A stretch of 64,000 nt of DNA, taken from contig JBAIZL010000001.1 in assembly GCA_036971475.1 (NCBI GenBank), positions 209,035,841-209,099,840 of the forward strand, read 5' to 3'. The notes under the pieces were generated by a model, which worked only from the letters and a program-made list of their open reading frames with translations, was not told where the DNA came from and did not search any database. Positions within the stretch are counted from its first letter, which is position 1; each line of letters starts with the position of its first letter. Below are positions 21,198-32,915 of the stretch, piece by piece. This stretch comes from Prosapia bicincta (Eukaryota > Arthropoda > Insecta > Hemiptera > Cercopidae). Position numbers and translations under genes: made by a program.

Positions 21198-23439
21198 TAT
21201 AACGTATCTACTCACATTTTGTCTACAGGAGAAATTGATTCTAAAGAAATCAAATTAATACGTAATTGCTTGTTTTACGTAACAGATTTATTTTTTATTC
21301 TGAGTTCAAACGGTAATATTTATAGGTAGCTACATATGATTAGTTTTAAATAACTCTAATTTTGCTGGTTGGCATTAAGATTCTTATATTTATCATTAAA
21401 TTAAAAACTCTATTTAACTGTCCTTAATTATCTTAAGGCGTGTATTGGTCACTGCTCCGAGTTTGATAAATTTTATAACGGAATGACTTATTACTGTTTA
21501 AGCAATTATTAAAGTTTAAAAGGTTCTTAATGTTTTTTTACTTTAAAGAGTTGGCTTTAAATTTAAGATAAATTATTACCGATTACTTGCGTGGATCCTT
21601 GTTCCACTTCACTGGACAAAAATTCCCTTATTTACATATCTCTTCGATTTCCCTTTCATTTTTCACTCGAAATGCTTCTATGCCGTAACTGACTTTATTA
21701 AATCACTCCCTTATTTAATTCCACTTACTATTCAATTATCTCCTTTATTTAATCTCACGTACTATTTGTCTACCTTCCTCCCCCTAATATAACTCATTAC
21801 TTAATAATCTCCCATATTTAATCTCACTTATTACCCTTTCATCTCACTCGTTTAACACCACTTCCTATTTAACTATCTTCCTTATTCATTTCACTTGATA
21901 CTTTACATTGTGAATTTGCTTTATTTGATATTAACATTCCTTCCTAAAACTTAACGTATTTCTCTCTCGTGTCCTGCATTTTGACCCCTTCGAATCCTAG
22001 AGCTTGACTCCTTCGAGTCTTGAAATTTGGCTCCTTCGAGTCCTGAATATTTATTGACTTTCGTATTTCCCTTTGAATCGTTTTCTTACGCGTTTCATTC
22101 CCTCTTTAAATTTGATGGACTTCCTTATGGAGTTCCAAATTGTTCCAGCCTATGAAGAATTAAAACGTCATTCTTCATAGCATCTCGTTTGGCTTGGGTG
22201 GTAACGCCTAAAACTTTCCCAAGGTAGAGGAGTTCGCTGGGCTTGCTTTTTCTGTAATTTTTAGAGATCAATTACCACAAATCTGCATGGTCCTCGATGT
22301 CAGAGTAAAGCACTTCTCCAGTGATCGTGTCACATCTTTATTTACCTACAATGAAACTTTTCTACGTTTGTAAATATTAATGGCTTTCAGGTGCGTGCAG
22401 TAACCGTTTTTGGCCGAAATATTATCAATAGACTACAGGCGTGCTACGATCTTACGAGTTCAAACATTTTACAAATAGTTTTCCTAACTCAATGAATTGC
22501 ATTATACTGTATTATACGTGTGCCTGTACTAGCTGTAGGATACAACTGCAGAAATGATATCTCAAAAACTAGAAGAATATGTTGAATAAATATTTTTCTC
22601 ATATTAAAGTAAATTGTTCAGTTTCCTGTTTGTCTTAGATCAGGATACAGTATGACAAAGTTATCGTATAAACAAGACTTTATAACTGGGTTTTATTAAT
22701 AAACGAGGTTAGAATAGATTGAGCGTTCCCCCTAAAGCTCTGATCTTAGACTTTAAGTGCTATTTTTTATCAAAATACATAGGCATTATAAATTTTGTTT
22801 TTTATTCGACTCTGAGCTTGTAGAAAATGCTCATTCCTCATGGCAGCCTTTAAGCAACTAGAAACAGCCTTTCATCTCACATCCCCATTCAGAGATTATC
22901 GCATGCGGAAAGTATCCCCGCGAGAGGGAAACGAGATTGATTGCCCATATACCAAGCGGATACATTTTATCCATGGGCAATCCCTATATTCCTCTGCTGT
23001 ATTCTAAAAACTGAAATGGCTTGTAATGTAAAATTGTATTAATTCTGATAGGGTTATGCTGGGTCCCTGAGGATATGCCCATGCATCATGTGAAGCAGAT
23101 TAATAATAGTATGTGCATTTTACTTACAGCTGTAGGATTAGAGCTAGATGGTCAGTAGGGATAGCGGCAGTAAACATTACATGTTGCTAAACCCATTTCT
23201 ATTTTCACTCAATTTCGTAAGAAAAGTTGGTTAGCTTGTCCTAGCTCTAACATTTTTTGTATACCATTTTGTATCGAAACCATTCCAGTTGTTCTGGAAC
23301 AATGAATTCATATTTTGATGGAAGTCGTATATTTATATCAATAATAATTTAGTATGTTTGGCTGTGTTTTACTGCAGAAATCTTTTTTTGATTAAGGCTA
23401 TGTAAATTGCTTAGGTTTTCTAGTGGTTTTTGGTTACGT

Positions 23440-23440
<1 letters not shown>
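21198..23440. other. No gene seen; two degenerate pyrimidine-rich minisatellites
   Basis: About 21690-21920 has degenerate repeats of a unit like TTTAATCTCACTTACTATTT, roughly 35-40 bases long. About 21975-22045 repeats CTCCTTCGAGTCCTGA three times with variation. An 11-bp inverted repeat (CTATGAAGAAT) lies near 22150-22181. Otherwise there is nothing recognisable. Confidence 0.5.

Positions 23441-23531
<91 letters not shown>
23441..23531. repeat. (GT)n-(TA)n microsatellite
   Basis: Simple dinucleotide repeat, about 90 bases. Confidence 0.95.
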
Positions 23532-23857
23532 GTATTCATGAAAGACAAATTTTATTGAAATAATCTCGCATTCATTATATCGGGTAAAACTAGTTTATTA
23601 AATAAACAAAAATACTAATGTGGATATACAAACAATATCAAACATATTTGAGTGCACTAACTGGGTAAAATAATAATGAAGATCCGTGAAACAAAATTAA
23701 CACACTTATATACGTTTATAGTCCACATGGATTAGTAACCCACCTTAGACTAATAAATGTATGTTGTGGAGCTCCGCTTAAGGGAAAATAAAACACCACA
23801 AATTTTACACAGTAAAGATTTATGTGCGCAGTACGGCGCTTCCATTACTGACCCACC

Positions 23858-23861
<4 letters not shown>
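23532..23861. other. No gene seen
   Basis: Short AT-rich interval between two TA arrays with no recognisable content. Confidence 0.5.

Positions 23862-23949
<88 letters not shown>
23862..23949. repeat. (TA)n array at the 3' end of a Penelope-like fragment
   Basis: 88 bases of pure TA. The minus-strand PLE fragment ends against it (AACTTGATATAT on the minus strand), so the element probably inserted in a TA tract. Confidence 0.9.
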
Positions 23950-23951
<2 letters not shown>

Positions 23952-24016
23952 AGTTAATATATTACTATTTTAAGTAATTTTATCCACCATTAAGTGCAAT
24001 GATGATTACCTTGTGT

Positions 24017-24698
24017 GATGAGACGCCTTTCGGTCACTTGACCATTGTCGAATCACTGATTACTTTTTCTAAATTTTTCTGGTGTGGATGTTCGGTCCGT
24101 CGTGTTGGTAATTATTGACGTCATAAACGTTTCCTCTTGAGTATTGTGTATAATGTTTTTGAATAGAATGACTTCTGTATATGTTGTTTGTAGATTCATT
24201 AAATTGTTGTGTATGTTTTTATAAATGTGGTATTTTTCTAGTGAGTTTAGTTCTATTGGATTATTATTTATTTCAAGTATGGTTAGGTTATTTTCGTAAT
24301 TTGTTATTCCATGTTTATGTGATATTAGGTGAGCTGCAACATTTGATACTTTTGAATTTTTGTTTTTGAATGCTCTATAATGTTCTTCAAATCTTATTTT
24401 AAATGATCTGGTTGTTTTCCCTATGTAAAATGCGTTACAGTTGTTACATGTAATTTTGTAAATTCCTGATAGGTTATGTTTTTCTGAATTTGTTCTGTGG
24501 TTTGTGTTATTAAGATATTTTATTATTTTGTTGTTTGGTTTGTAAGTTTGAGCGTAGTATTCTTTGTTGTTGTTTATATTTGTTATTTTTTTTTATTTTG
24601 TTATTGGTGTAATTATATTTTAGGTAGATTTTTTTATTTTTATTATTTTTGTGTTCCGGTTGTAGTGTTGTGTTGAGGTTAGATTTTATTGTGAATTT

Positions 24699-24751
<53 letters not shown>

Positions 24752-24890
24752 TTATAAGGTGTTTGTTGTATCCATTTTTTATTGCTATTTTTGTAATGTT
24801 ATCTAATTCTTCATTTAATTTTTGTTTGTTATCCTGTGTGTATTTTATTGCTTTATTTATAATGTTACTGTGACCGAAAGGCGCCTCATC
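24017..24890 (-). pseudogene. Penelope-like retroelement fragment: RT C-terminus and GIY-YIG endonuclease
   Basis: PLEs copy RNA with a telomerase-like RT and cut DNA with a GIY-YIG nuclease. Minus-strand coding runs from about 24890 to a TGA at 24053-24055. First comes the end of the RT (LNEELDNITKIAIKNGYNKHLI), then a tract of alternating I and Y encoded by an in-frame (TA)n at 24702-24748. A one-base slip in a run of nine A (24584-24592 on the minus strand) follows. After it comes the GIY-YIG domain: NLSGIYKITCNNCNAFYIGK, then TTRSFKIRFEEH and a C-terminal ILEINNNPIELNSLEKYHIY. The catalytic RT part is missing, so the copy is 5' truncated. The coding block is bracketed by a 21-base inverted repeat (24017-24037 and 24870-24890, 20/21 match). 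It is absent from duplication unit 2. Confidence 0.8.
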
Positions 24891-24954
24891 GGACCGTGGC
24901 GGTTTTCGCCTACATATCGTTGGTCCGATAGATCGGACCGTGGCGTCCAAAGAG

Positions 24955-26346
24955 TTAAATTAGGGATGCAACCCTTCGCTTGTGAACTATATTCACCCTT
25001 TCTTTCCAAAACAAGGATGTTTGATAAGCTTCGTCCTAAACCTACTTTTGTTCTAGCCCTCATCAGACGGTAACTGGTCTTGTATAGTGTAAGATTTAAA
25101 ATACAAAGCCCCTGTGCGCCCGTACACGCCCACAAACACTTACATACACAGATCTGAGACATTCATCGTAAGCTAACACTTGCGAGTTGCAGGCCTTGGT
25201 GAAAGGCAGAGGACGAAGGGAGGGTGGAGATGCTAACAAGTCATTTTCAAAAAGATCGACCCTTGGAATTCTGCTGACTCATAGTGTTGACTCATTATTT
25301 TGTTGCTAATTAGTACTTTTTAATGTATAGTGAAAATACCAACAACCGTAAATAGGGCCTATAAGGAAGCGTGCTAATAGGGTTGACGCATAGGCAGCTA
25401 TTTAGGGTTTCGGTGAGGGATAACAACAGCGCCTGATGTTTTACAGACGACAACTACACAATTTATATCTAAGAGCCAAGCGCCAGTTTATAAAATGTTA
25501 CTTGTACTGTCTTTCCACTTTATAGAAAAGTATAAATTTCATTAAATCTTCTTAATAATTTTAACAAAGTAATACCAAAATTATTCAATGTTGAAATAAG
25601 TAGAGCAAAGATTATTCTATGTGTAATCTGTCTCCTAGGTATAACAAAGGTCAAATATGAGCAAAACGTGACGAGGTCAACCTCAATGTAAAATACGTAT
25701 TACGCAAGCCGAGATTATAGGACATTTAAAATTATTACATCATAAGAAATAAATAACATATATTAGGCAATGTTATATAAGAAACTTTAAATAAACAAAG
25801 CAATATCTGTTTGAGTTATTGAAATATAATTAAATCAGTAATCCAAATTCCTGTAAAACCAAATTATAAAACTTATTGTAGTTTAACCAACCTCATACAT
25901 TATATTAATGTAATACGGTTTCGATACATTGGTACACTATTATGGAAGAATTCAGCCTTGTAACCTCTTTAAATACTTCAGGTAGCATATTGAAACGGCA
26001 TTTTTTTTTATAAGTCTATATTTCACCTAGAGACTCTACTCAACAGTTCACATATGCCTGTAGTTAAACAGGTAATGTAAGGTAGTATCATGTCGACCCT
26101 GTCTTACAGGTTGTTTCGTCACTAAGCTGGTCATCGTCAGGAGGCAAGGTGAATGGATGTATAAGAAGCGTTTTCAGATGGGGGTATTTAGGTGTGAAGT
26201 GTGGGACTCAAACATCGTTATTTTACACTGCTTTTATAGAAACCACTAGTTTTTAAAACACGCATATACCTATCTACTCAATAATATCGGATAAGAAGGA
26301 ACAAAATAAATAAAGGACGGGATTGATACAATAGGTTAGTCGTGGA
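24955..26346. other. Start of repeat B1, non-coding
   Basis: Matches 42519-43923 closely. No recognisable protein. It contains the hammerhead-like motif at 26095-26140. Confidence 0.6.
26095..26140 (-). ncRNA. Hammerhead-ribozyme-like remnant (copy in B1)
   Basis: On the minus strand the conserved hammerhead pieces occur in the right order: CTGACGA (26140-26134), GAAA (26117-26114), a 5-bp hairpin CCTGT-AAG-ACAGG (26110-26098) and the cleavage triplet GTC (26097-26095). A-U and C-G closing pairs fit stem III if a two-A bulge is allowed. Stem II is not convincing and stem I pairs for only two bases, so it is probably a decayed ribozyme of the type found in Penelope-like elements. Confidence 0.35.
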
Positions 26347-26770
<424 letters not shown>

Positions 26771-26774
<4 letters not shown>

Positions 26775-29700
26775 ACGGACCGGGCCACCACCTACGCGGC
26801 GCCGTCAACCCTACCGTTGACCAACACGCGCGCGCAAGTCCGCCCACCAACGCCCATTGCAGAGCAAGAATTTTGAAACGAGCCGCTCGCAGCCAAAACC
26901 ACGAACGCTGTGCAATGCTCGCCAAAATCTGCCAGAGAACAAGTCACTGGACTTAAAAAAGAAAAAACCTAACTTGCTGCAGATTCTACCCTTAACGGGT
27001 AAGTCATCCCGGGGGATGGGTTCTTTTGAAAGACATCTAAACGGCGAATTGACCATATCAGCTGTAGGAGAGTGTAAGAAACTTGTTTAAAATAATACTC
27101 AGTTTGTTTGCAAGTTAGTTTAAAAATATTTATTTTTTAATTTTAAAAATTTAAAATTTAATTTTACAATGCACAGTCTGCAATTTATTTGAATTAAAAA
27201 AATCCTTTGTGTTGGTTCTTACACAGTTAAGAAACCATACTCTGCTTATTTTAGTTGACATTAAAATTTAAATTAAGAATTTACGATTTTATTTTTCTTT
27301 CAATCGGAGTATACCAAAGCGTAAAACTTTGCTCTACTTAACGGTCCATCTTACTTGTCGAAAATATAACCCTTTACTGCCTGAAATTCTTGTTCTTATC
27401 TTCAAATTAAAATTTCTCTTTTCCCTTAAGTGACGTTTTAACAACCCTTTACTGCTTGTCCTAAATTTATTTCAGTATCCCAGGTTCTCAACCTTGCAAT
27501 TTTAATCGTCAATAGTTGGTTTTGTTTACTTAACTTTTTACTGAAACTTTAAATGTTACAAATTACAAATATTCACTTTAACCTTTTGGATTCAAGCAAA
27601 GCCTTACTCTTCAACACACTCCGAAAGATCCCTACTTTTCACATTTTGTTCAATTTATTTACTTTCTAAACATACTACTTTATTTATGGCCATATTTTAC
27701 ATAGCCATGTAAATGATAAGATTTTTTCTATATCTTTATCAATTTTAAATGACCTTTTTAAAATTCAATTTCTATTTACTTTAGCAAGTAAAATTTCAAT
27801 CAATTTTACCAAACAACCTAAAAACAATTTCATAAATTATATCAGATTATATAAAAACCAATTATGAAGCACATACTGAAACAAAAATTACATATAAAAC
27901 ATATGGCCATATCTCCTACAAGATTATCAAAATATTTACTGAACAACAAATCATAATTTATAAAAATTGTTAAAACATCTGCTGAATAAATTCAAACACC
28001 TTCCCAATTGGAATCTAACATTTAAATACATATTTTAATTCAATCGTTTACTGAAACATATTTAAAACCTTTTTTAAAAATATCTTCACTCATTTACAAA
28101 ATCTACAAATTTATTTAAATTCATTTAACCCTTTGATTAGAAAATATTTAACCCTTTGATTACTATTTGATTAACCCTTTCGGCATGAAAATCCACATAA
28201 TGAAATTTATTAATATTTACTAAAACCTAGTTACACCATTTTAAACTGATCCTTGATCATTTACAAAGAAATTTACAAATTTTAAAATTTATTTAACCCT
28301 TTTTATATAAAAATAAAAAACCCTTTAGTTATCATTTGGTTAACCCTTTCTTCATTAAAATTATAAATACGGAAGTTTAATTAAAATTTATTTAAAATTT
28401 ATCAATGCAATTTCTGAAGGAAATTGATATTTACTAAATCTTGAGTAACCTTTGCTAAATGGCTACAAGCCCATTTGCCTTTATTTTATATAATTTATAT
28501 TTAAACCAATTTGCAAAAATTTCAATTTTCTTTCTAAGTTACCCTACCACCAAGATATTATTTTATATACATATAAACCATGGAATAACAATATATATAT
28601 ACTTATAATTCAAAAAAGAAACTTATATTAACATATTTTTATGGTTAGCTAGACCCACTTACAAATTTAAAATCTCTTGGTTAACTTAACTCTTTTGTTG
28701 CACTTTTTAAAATATTTAAAATCTACACATATCAAAATCATAACCCTTTATTTTTACCCAAACCTTGGTTTGATTTAATTTATTTAATACACATATATAA
28801 TTTCACCCTTTTCTAAATAAGATCAACAGTTTAAATTAAAAAAGCTTCAATTTGATATAACCCTTGTTTATTTTAAATGAGAACAATTTATGTCAATTTG
28901 TTTCATATGGAAAAATGTCGTAATGACTCCTTCTAAATAAAAATACCAACTTAGTTTAATTTAATTATATGAAATAACACTCCTGTTTATAGGGGTACCT
29001 GAAACTAAAGCATAGCCTTCCAATCAGCTGTTGTAAACAATGGCCTTTTGTCCGCCATCTTGGATATTTACCTTTAGCAAATTATATTTAACTTTATTAC
29101 AACACATCTTTTATTTAAATTCTTTACACCTTCATAAGATTTTAACTCTTTAAATAATTTAAAACCCTTTATTTGATTTGTTTATTTAAAACCCTTTCCC
29201 TTTACATAAGTTCTAACCTAAAATTTCTATTTCCCTTACATTCATGAAATACAACATAATTTCTGCGTTTATGGCATCGCCATCTTGAAACCCCCCACTC
29301 TTTAAAACAAAGCCACCAGCATTTACTTATAAAATTCAAAGTTTACTGTTAATGGTTTGAAAATTTATTTAAATTTTATAACATTTTCCCAATTAAGAAA
29401 AAATTCTTCAAATTAAAATTTTTAATTTGCAAAGGGAAGACAAATAGATCTGACCTGAAAATCCACCAAAGCATGGCTTGCCTATTTCTCCCTCTCTTCT
29501 CCGTCTCTCCCTTTGTTCTCGAGCGGGGGTGGGGAAGGTCCGGCTTGGCTGTTGCATCGGTCCCACGCAGGTATACTTGGATGACTTCCCACGCGTTGCC
29601 GCCATCTTTGAAATCCTCCATCCCTTTGTGTGTCTGGTACGCTTCAGGTAGCTCAGCTTGCTTCACCCTTTGGTTGAAATTCTCCCATCTTCTTTCTTCG

Positions 29701-30644
29701 ATGACATTCGCACCTCTTTTAAATTTTAACAGTTACTAATAAAATTTTAGCTTTAAGCCCTTCTTTTAACACAGTTCTTGGGCATTTTTTAACACAGAAA
29801 AGAAATAGAAAAATTTTTTAAAACGTTTATCAAGTTAGTTAAATTTTGTTTAATTTTGTTAGAAATTTAGACTCACTCTTTTAAAACTGTTTGCTAGGTT
29901 ACACTGTTCACATCGCCTTGTCTTTCTAGTAAGGCTGCAACACACACATTTAACGACGCTCGCACATAATTTGATGGAAATTTATGGGGAAACCTCTTTC
30001 GCCGCGATCTTGAAATGCGAAAGGGCCCCACTCACGAAACTACAGCGTCACGACATCTCAACGAAACGAACTTTCCCTAGCCACTCATAGTTTTTGAACT
30101 ATTAACGGTAACAAAACTACTGTTCATTGTTTTACCGGAGCTACGCCCGACAACGTCCTTACCCTTCGAGAGTCCTGGTTTAGCTGGGGCTTCAGGACGC
30201 TTGGCTTTTTCTCAAACAGGGAAACTCCCCCACCTTGCAGTCCGTTCCCACGAGTTGACAACCAATAAGGATCTTAAATCGATGTCGCCTGATCGGCGCG
30301 CGCACTTTCCTTTGTACAAGAGCTTAACGGCTCGCCGAATCTATATCCAGATCGATTCTATCCACTTTTTCGATCAAGCCGTATAACTCTTTAAGGGTGC
30401 TTCTGATGAAATTTTATTATTCTTTATTATTGATTTTTCTCGTCTTGCTTTATCTCTGGAAATGTCGATGGTAACTCTAGGTCAATTTTGACCATCTTCC
30501 CCTTGCAAACGACCTTAAATTTAAGTTTCTAACCCTTCTTACGGTGGCTCGGTTTGTTTTACTTAAAAGAAATTTAGACTCTTTATGTTTTAAATTTTAT
30601 CTTTTTGCGGCATGTATTCCAAGAGAATATTGCCCGCCGCAACA
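26771..30644. mobile_element. Unclassified 3.9-kb insertion in (CA)n (candidate LTR-type element)
   Basis: Present in B1 and absent from B2, where the (CA)n tract runs straight into CGAACATTAACTTTTG (44219; the B1 equivalent is 30667). The insertion begins TGCAACGGACCGGGCC and ends GCCCGCCGCAACA, that is TG...CA with partly inverted ends like an LTR; read on the minus strand it is TGTTGCGGCGGGC...CCGTTGCA. I find no pair of internal LTRs, no gag or pol and no primer site. The ends are GC-rich (26771-27000 and 29440-30400) and the middle (about 27130-29400) is AT-rich with very few G on the plus strand. A minus frame of 96 codons at 29376-29666 has no recognisable domain. It could be a giant solo LTR or a non-autonomous element of unknown class. 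Confidence 0.55.
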
Positions 30645-31779
30645 CACACACACACACACACACACACGAACATTAACTTTTGTTACAATTGCATTTATGT
30701 TATTAGGGTTCATTAAAACTCCTATTTTTTCTAATGCACTGGAACGTATTTCCGCGTAATCCGATTTTTCTGTAATCCGAGAGGGTCTCCTTCCCATCTA
30801 CCTTGAATTATCGAACCTCTACTTTATAACCATTATGAAGTTAGGTTTCCTGGCAAAATCTTTGCAGCTGCGTTCTCCAGTTACAACCACACCGACGTTA
30901 TGAAACTTTGAATCACGCTGTCTAGCTATTGATTACTTTTGGTACTTCACTTTTTGGGACTTAATACTTACATGCAAATTAAGTGTCAACCCCTCGTCAT
31001 ATTAGGGCTGGTGATCACAAGCTTTGAATAAAACGTCTCTGTAGCTGAAACATAAGCCTATTTCCAGTGGGAAGGGGTGGTTTCGGATGTGCAATAATTT
31101 ACAAGGGAAACATATTAGTAGGGCTATTTCCAACACAAGGGATATAAGGAGTAGAAACAAACTTCAACCTCCTATGACCATAGATGTTTTTTAGCTGGGT
31201 TTGGTTGGTTTTAAACACAATAATCAAAGTATAGAATATGATTTAATCTAGAATTAACGTAAAATTGTTTACTTAATGTTATTACGTGTTTTACATGCCT
31301 TTAAAATGACTGAAATTATATTAGGCCTATTATGATTTTTTTTCTATTGTGGCATATAAAAAATAAATTTTGATACATACTGTACACAAATACTAATTAC
31401 ACAGTGAGAGCACAAAGTATTTCAGACATATTATGTAACTGCATTTTATTATTGTTTTATTCCATTCTTAATGAAATATATCTTTTGAAATCTACAATTA
31501 TATTTCTTTTTATTTCTCATACTAATTATCAAATCTTCTGTAAATTTCTGTGAAATGAAAAGGGGATTCTGAATTTAATGATCTTTGAAACTTGGACATT
31601 TAAATTCGCCTGATTATTAAATTAACATCTTTATTTGGATTTATATTAAATTGATTTTATTAACAACTCAAAAGCTAAACTCTAATCTTTTAATTAATTA
31701 TTTTACTAATTTTAAAAATACTTAAATAAGTGATTACGTAACTGCTTACTTGCGGACGCGTTTCAAAACATTCGTTCCT
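30645..31779. other. Repeat B1 continued
   Basis: Matches 44200-45005 and then 48277-48609 of B2, where the BEL element splits it. Near 30745-30785 two copies of GTAATCCGA resemble ends of Tigger/pogo transposons. The intact BEL target ATTGT lies at about 31452-31456. No gene is seen. Confidence 0.55.
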
Positions 31780-32041
31780 TTTACGAAGTTAGCCCTCTAC
31801 TGGCGGCATCGGTGAGGTGTAAAGGCTCTAACGGGACAGGATTTATGACCGTGGAATGGGGTGGATTGTTTTGGTTGTGTGTCATACAATAGAAAAGACT
31901 GTTGGCTTCAAAGTGTGTGTGATCATTTAGTACGTTTTCTTTATCTGTTGCGTAGTATTTGTATATTTCATATTTTTCTAAGGTGGTTAGTTTTTTACTT
32001 TGTTTTAATGTGTGTAGAACATTTAAATTAGTGTGTATGTC

Positions 32042-32089
<48 letters not shown>

Positions 32090-32915
32090 GGGTGTTTTTA
32101 GGGGTTTTGCGTAGCTAGACTTAGAGTTTGTTTGTTTTTTGTTTGGTATTGTGTTCTTCGAAGCATGTATAGAATGACCTGCCGGTTTGGCTGATGTAAT
32201 AGTTGGGACAATCGTTACAAGTTAATTTGTGAATACCTGAGAGTTTGTATTTGTCACTTTCTTTTTGAAAAGGTTGTATGTGCTGTCTTAAAGTGTTTGT
32301 TGTTTTGTAGGATATTTGGTATTGTAGTTTTTGAATGGGGAGGCTATTTTATGTGTTTTTGTTGTGTTAGGTGAGTGATATGTATTTGTTGTTTTTTGTG
32401 TGGTTTGTCTGCGTGGCCGTTTGATGGTGTTTATGTTTATTTTTCTTGAGTAAGTTGTCTATGAGTGTGTGTTGGTAGCCGTTTTGTTGAGCGATGTATT
32501 TTATGGTATTACGTTCTTCGTCGTAGTCTATCTATAGCATTGGTATATTGATTAGGCGGTGTAACATATGATTAAATGCAGCGTGTTTGTGTTGTGTGAG
32601 GTGATTAGATACATACATAATAATACTATGTATGACAATATCTGTAGTAGTTGATTTTCTGTATATTTTGAAATTATGTCTGGTGTTGTGTTTGGTGATG
32701 GTAAGATCTAGAAAGTTTATTTTAATTTTTTTTTCTAATTCGAGGGTAAATGTGAGGTTTTGGTGTATGGTATTAAAGTAATTATGTAGTTGTTTGATTT
32801 GCCGTTTGTTACCGTTGTATAATATTAAAATGGCATCTACATATCTATGGTAATAAATTATTTTATGTGTGTAATTGCTGTTCTGTAGAATGTATTTTTT
32901 AAATTAGTTTAGTCA
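31780..32915 (-). pseudogene. Penelope-like element relic, copy in B1 (RT palm to GIY-YIG)
   Basis: Minus-strand reading from about 32915: the RT catalytic region IIYYHRYVDAILILYNGN, where the family has YVDD, so the second catalytic Asp is Ala. Then KINFLDLTI, YVSNHLTQHKHAAFNHMLHR, a stop, and YIAQQNGYQHTLIDNLLKK from the RT thumb. After more stops and shifts the GIY-YIG domain appears (KLSGIHKLTCNDCPNYYISQ, then TGRSFYTCFEEH), and the C-terminus LKQSKKLTTLEKYEIYKYYA follows beyond a 46-base (GT)n tract. The Gly-Ile-Tyr of the nuclease is Gly-Ile-His and YIG is YIS. It is dead at several levels and 5' truncated. The near-identical copy at 48610-49704 shares YVDA, so decay began before the duplication. 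Confidence 0.8.
32043..32088. repeat. (GT)23 inside the PLE relic
   Basis: 46 bases of GT. The orthologous position in B2 (48868-48881) has only seven units. Confidence 0.95.

Noticed and set aside
29376..29666. Minus-strand 96-codon frame in the 3.9-kb insertion as a gene
   Set aside because: No recognised motif, and it ends in K/N/F-rich AT-driven sequence. Kept only as a remark in the insertion entry.
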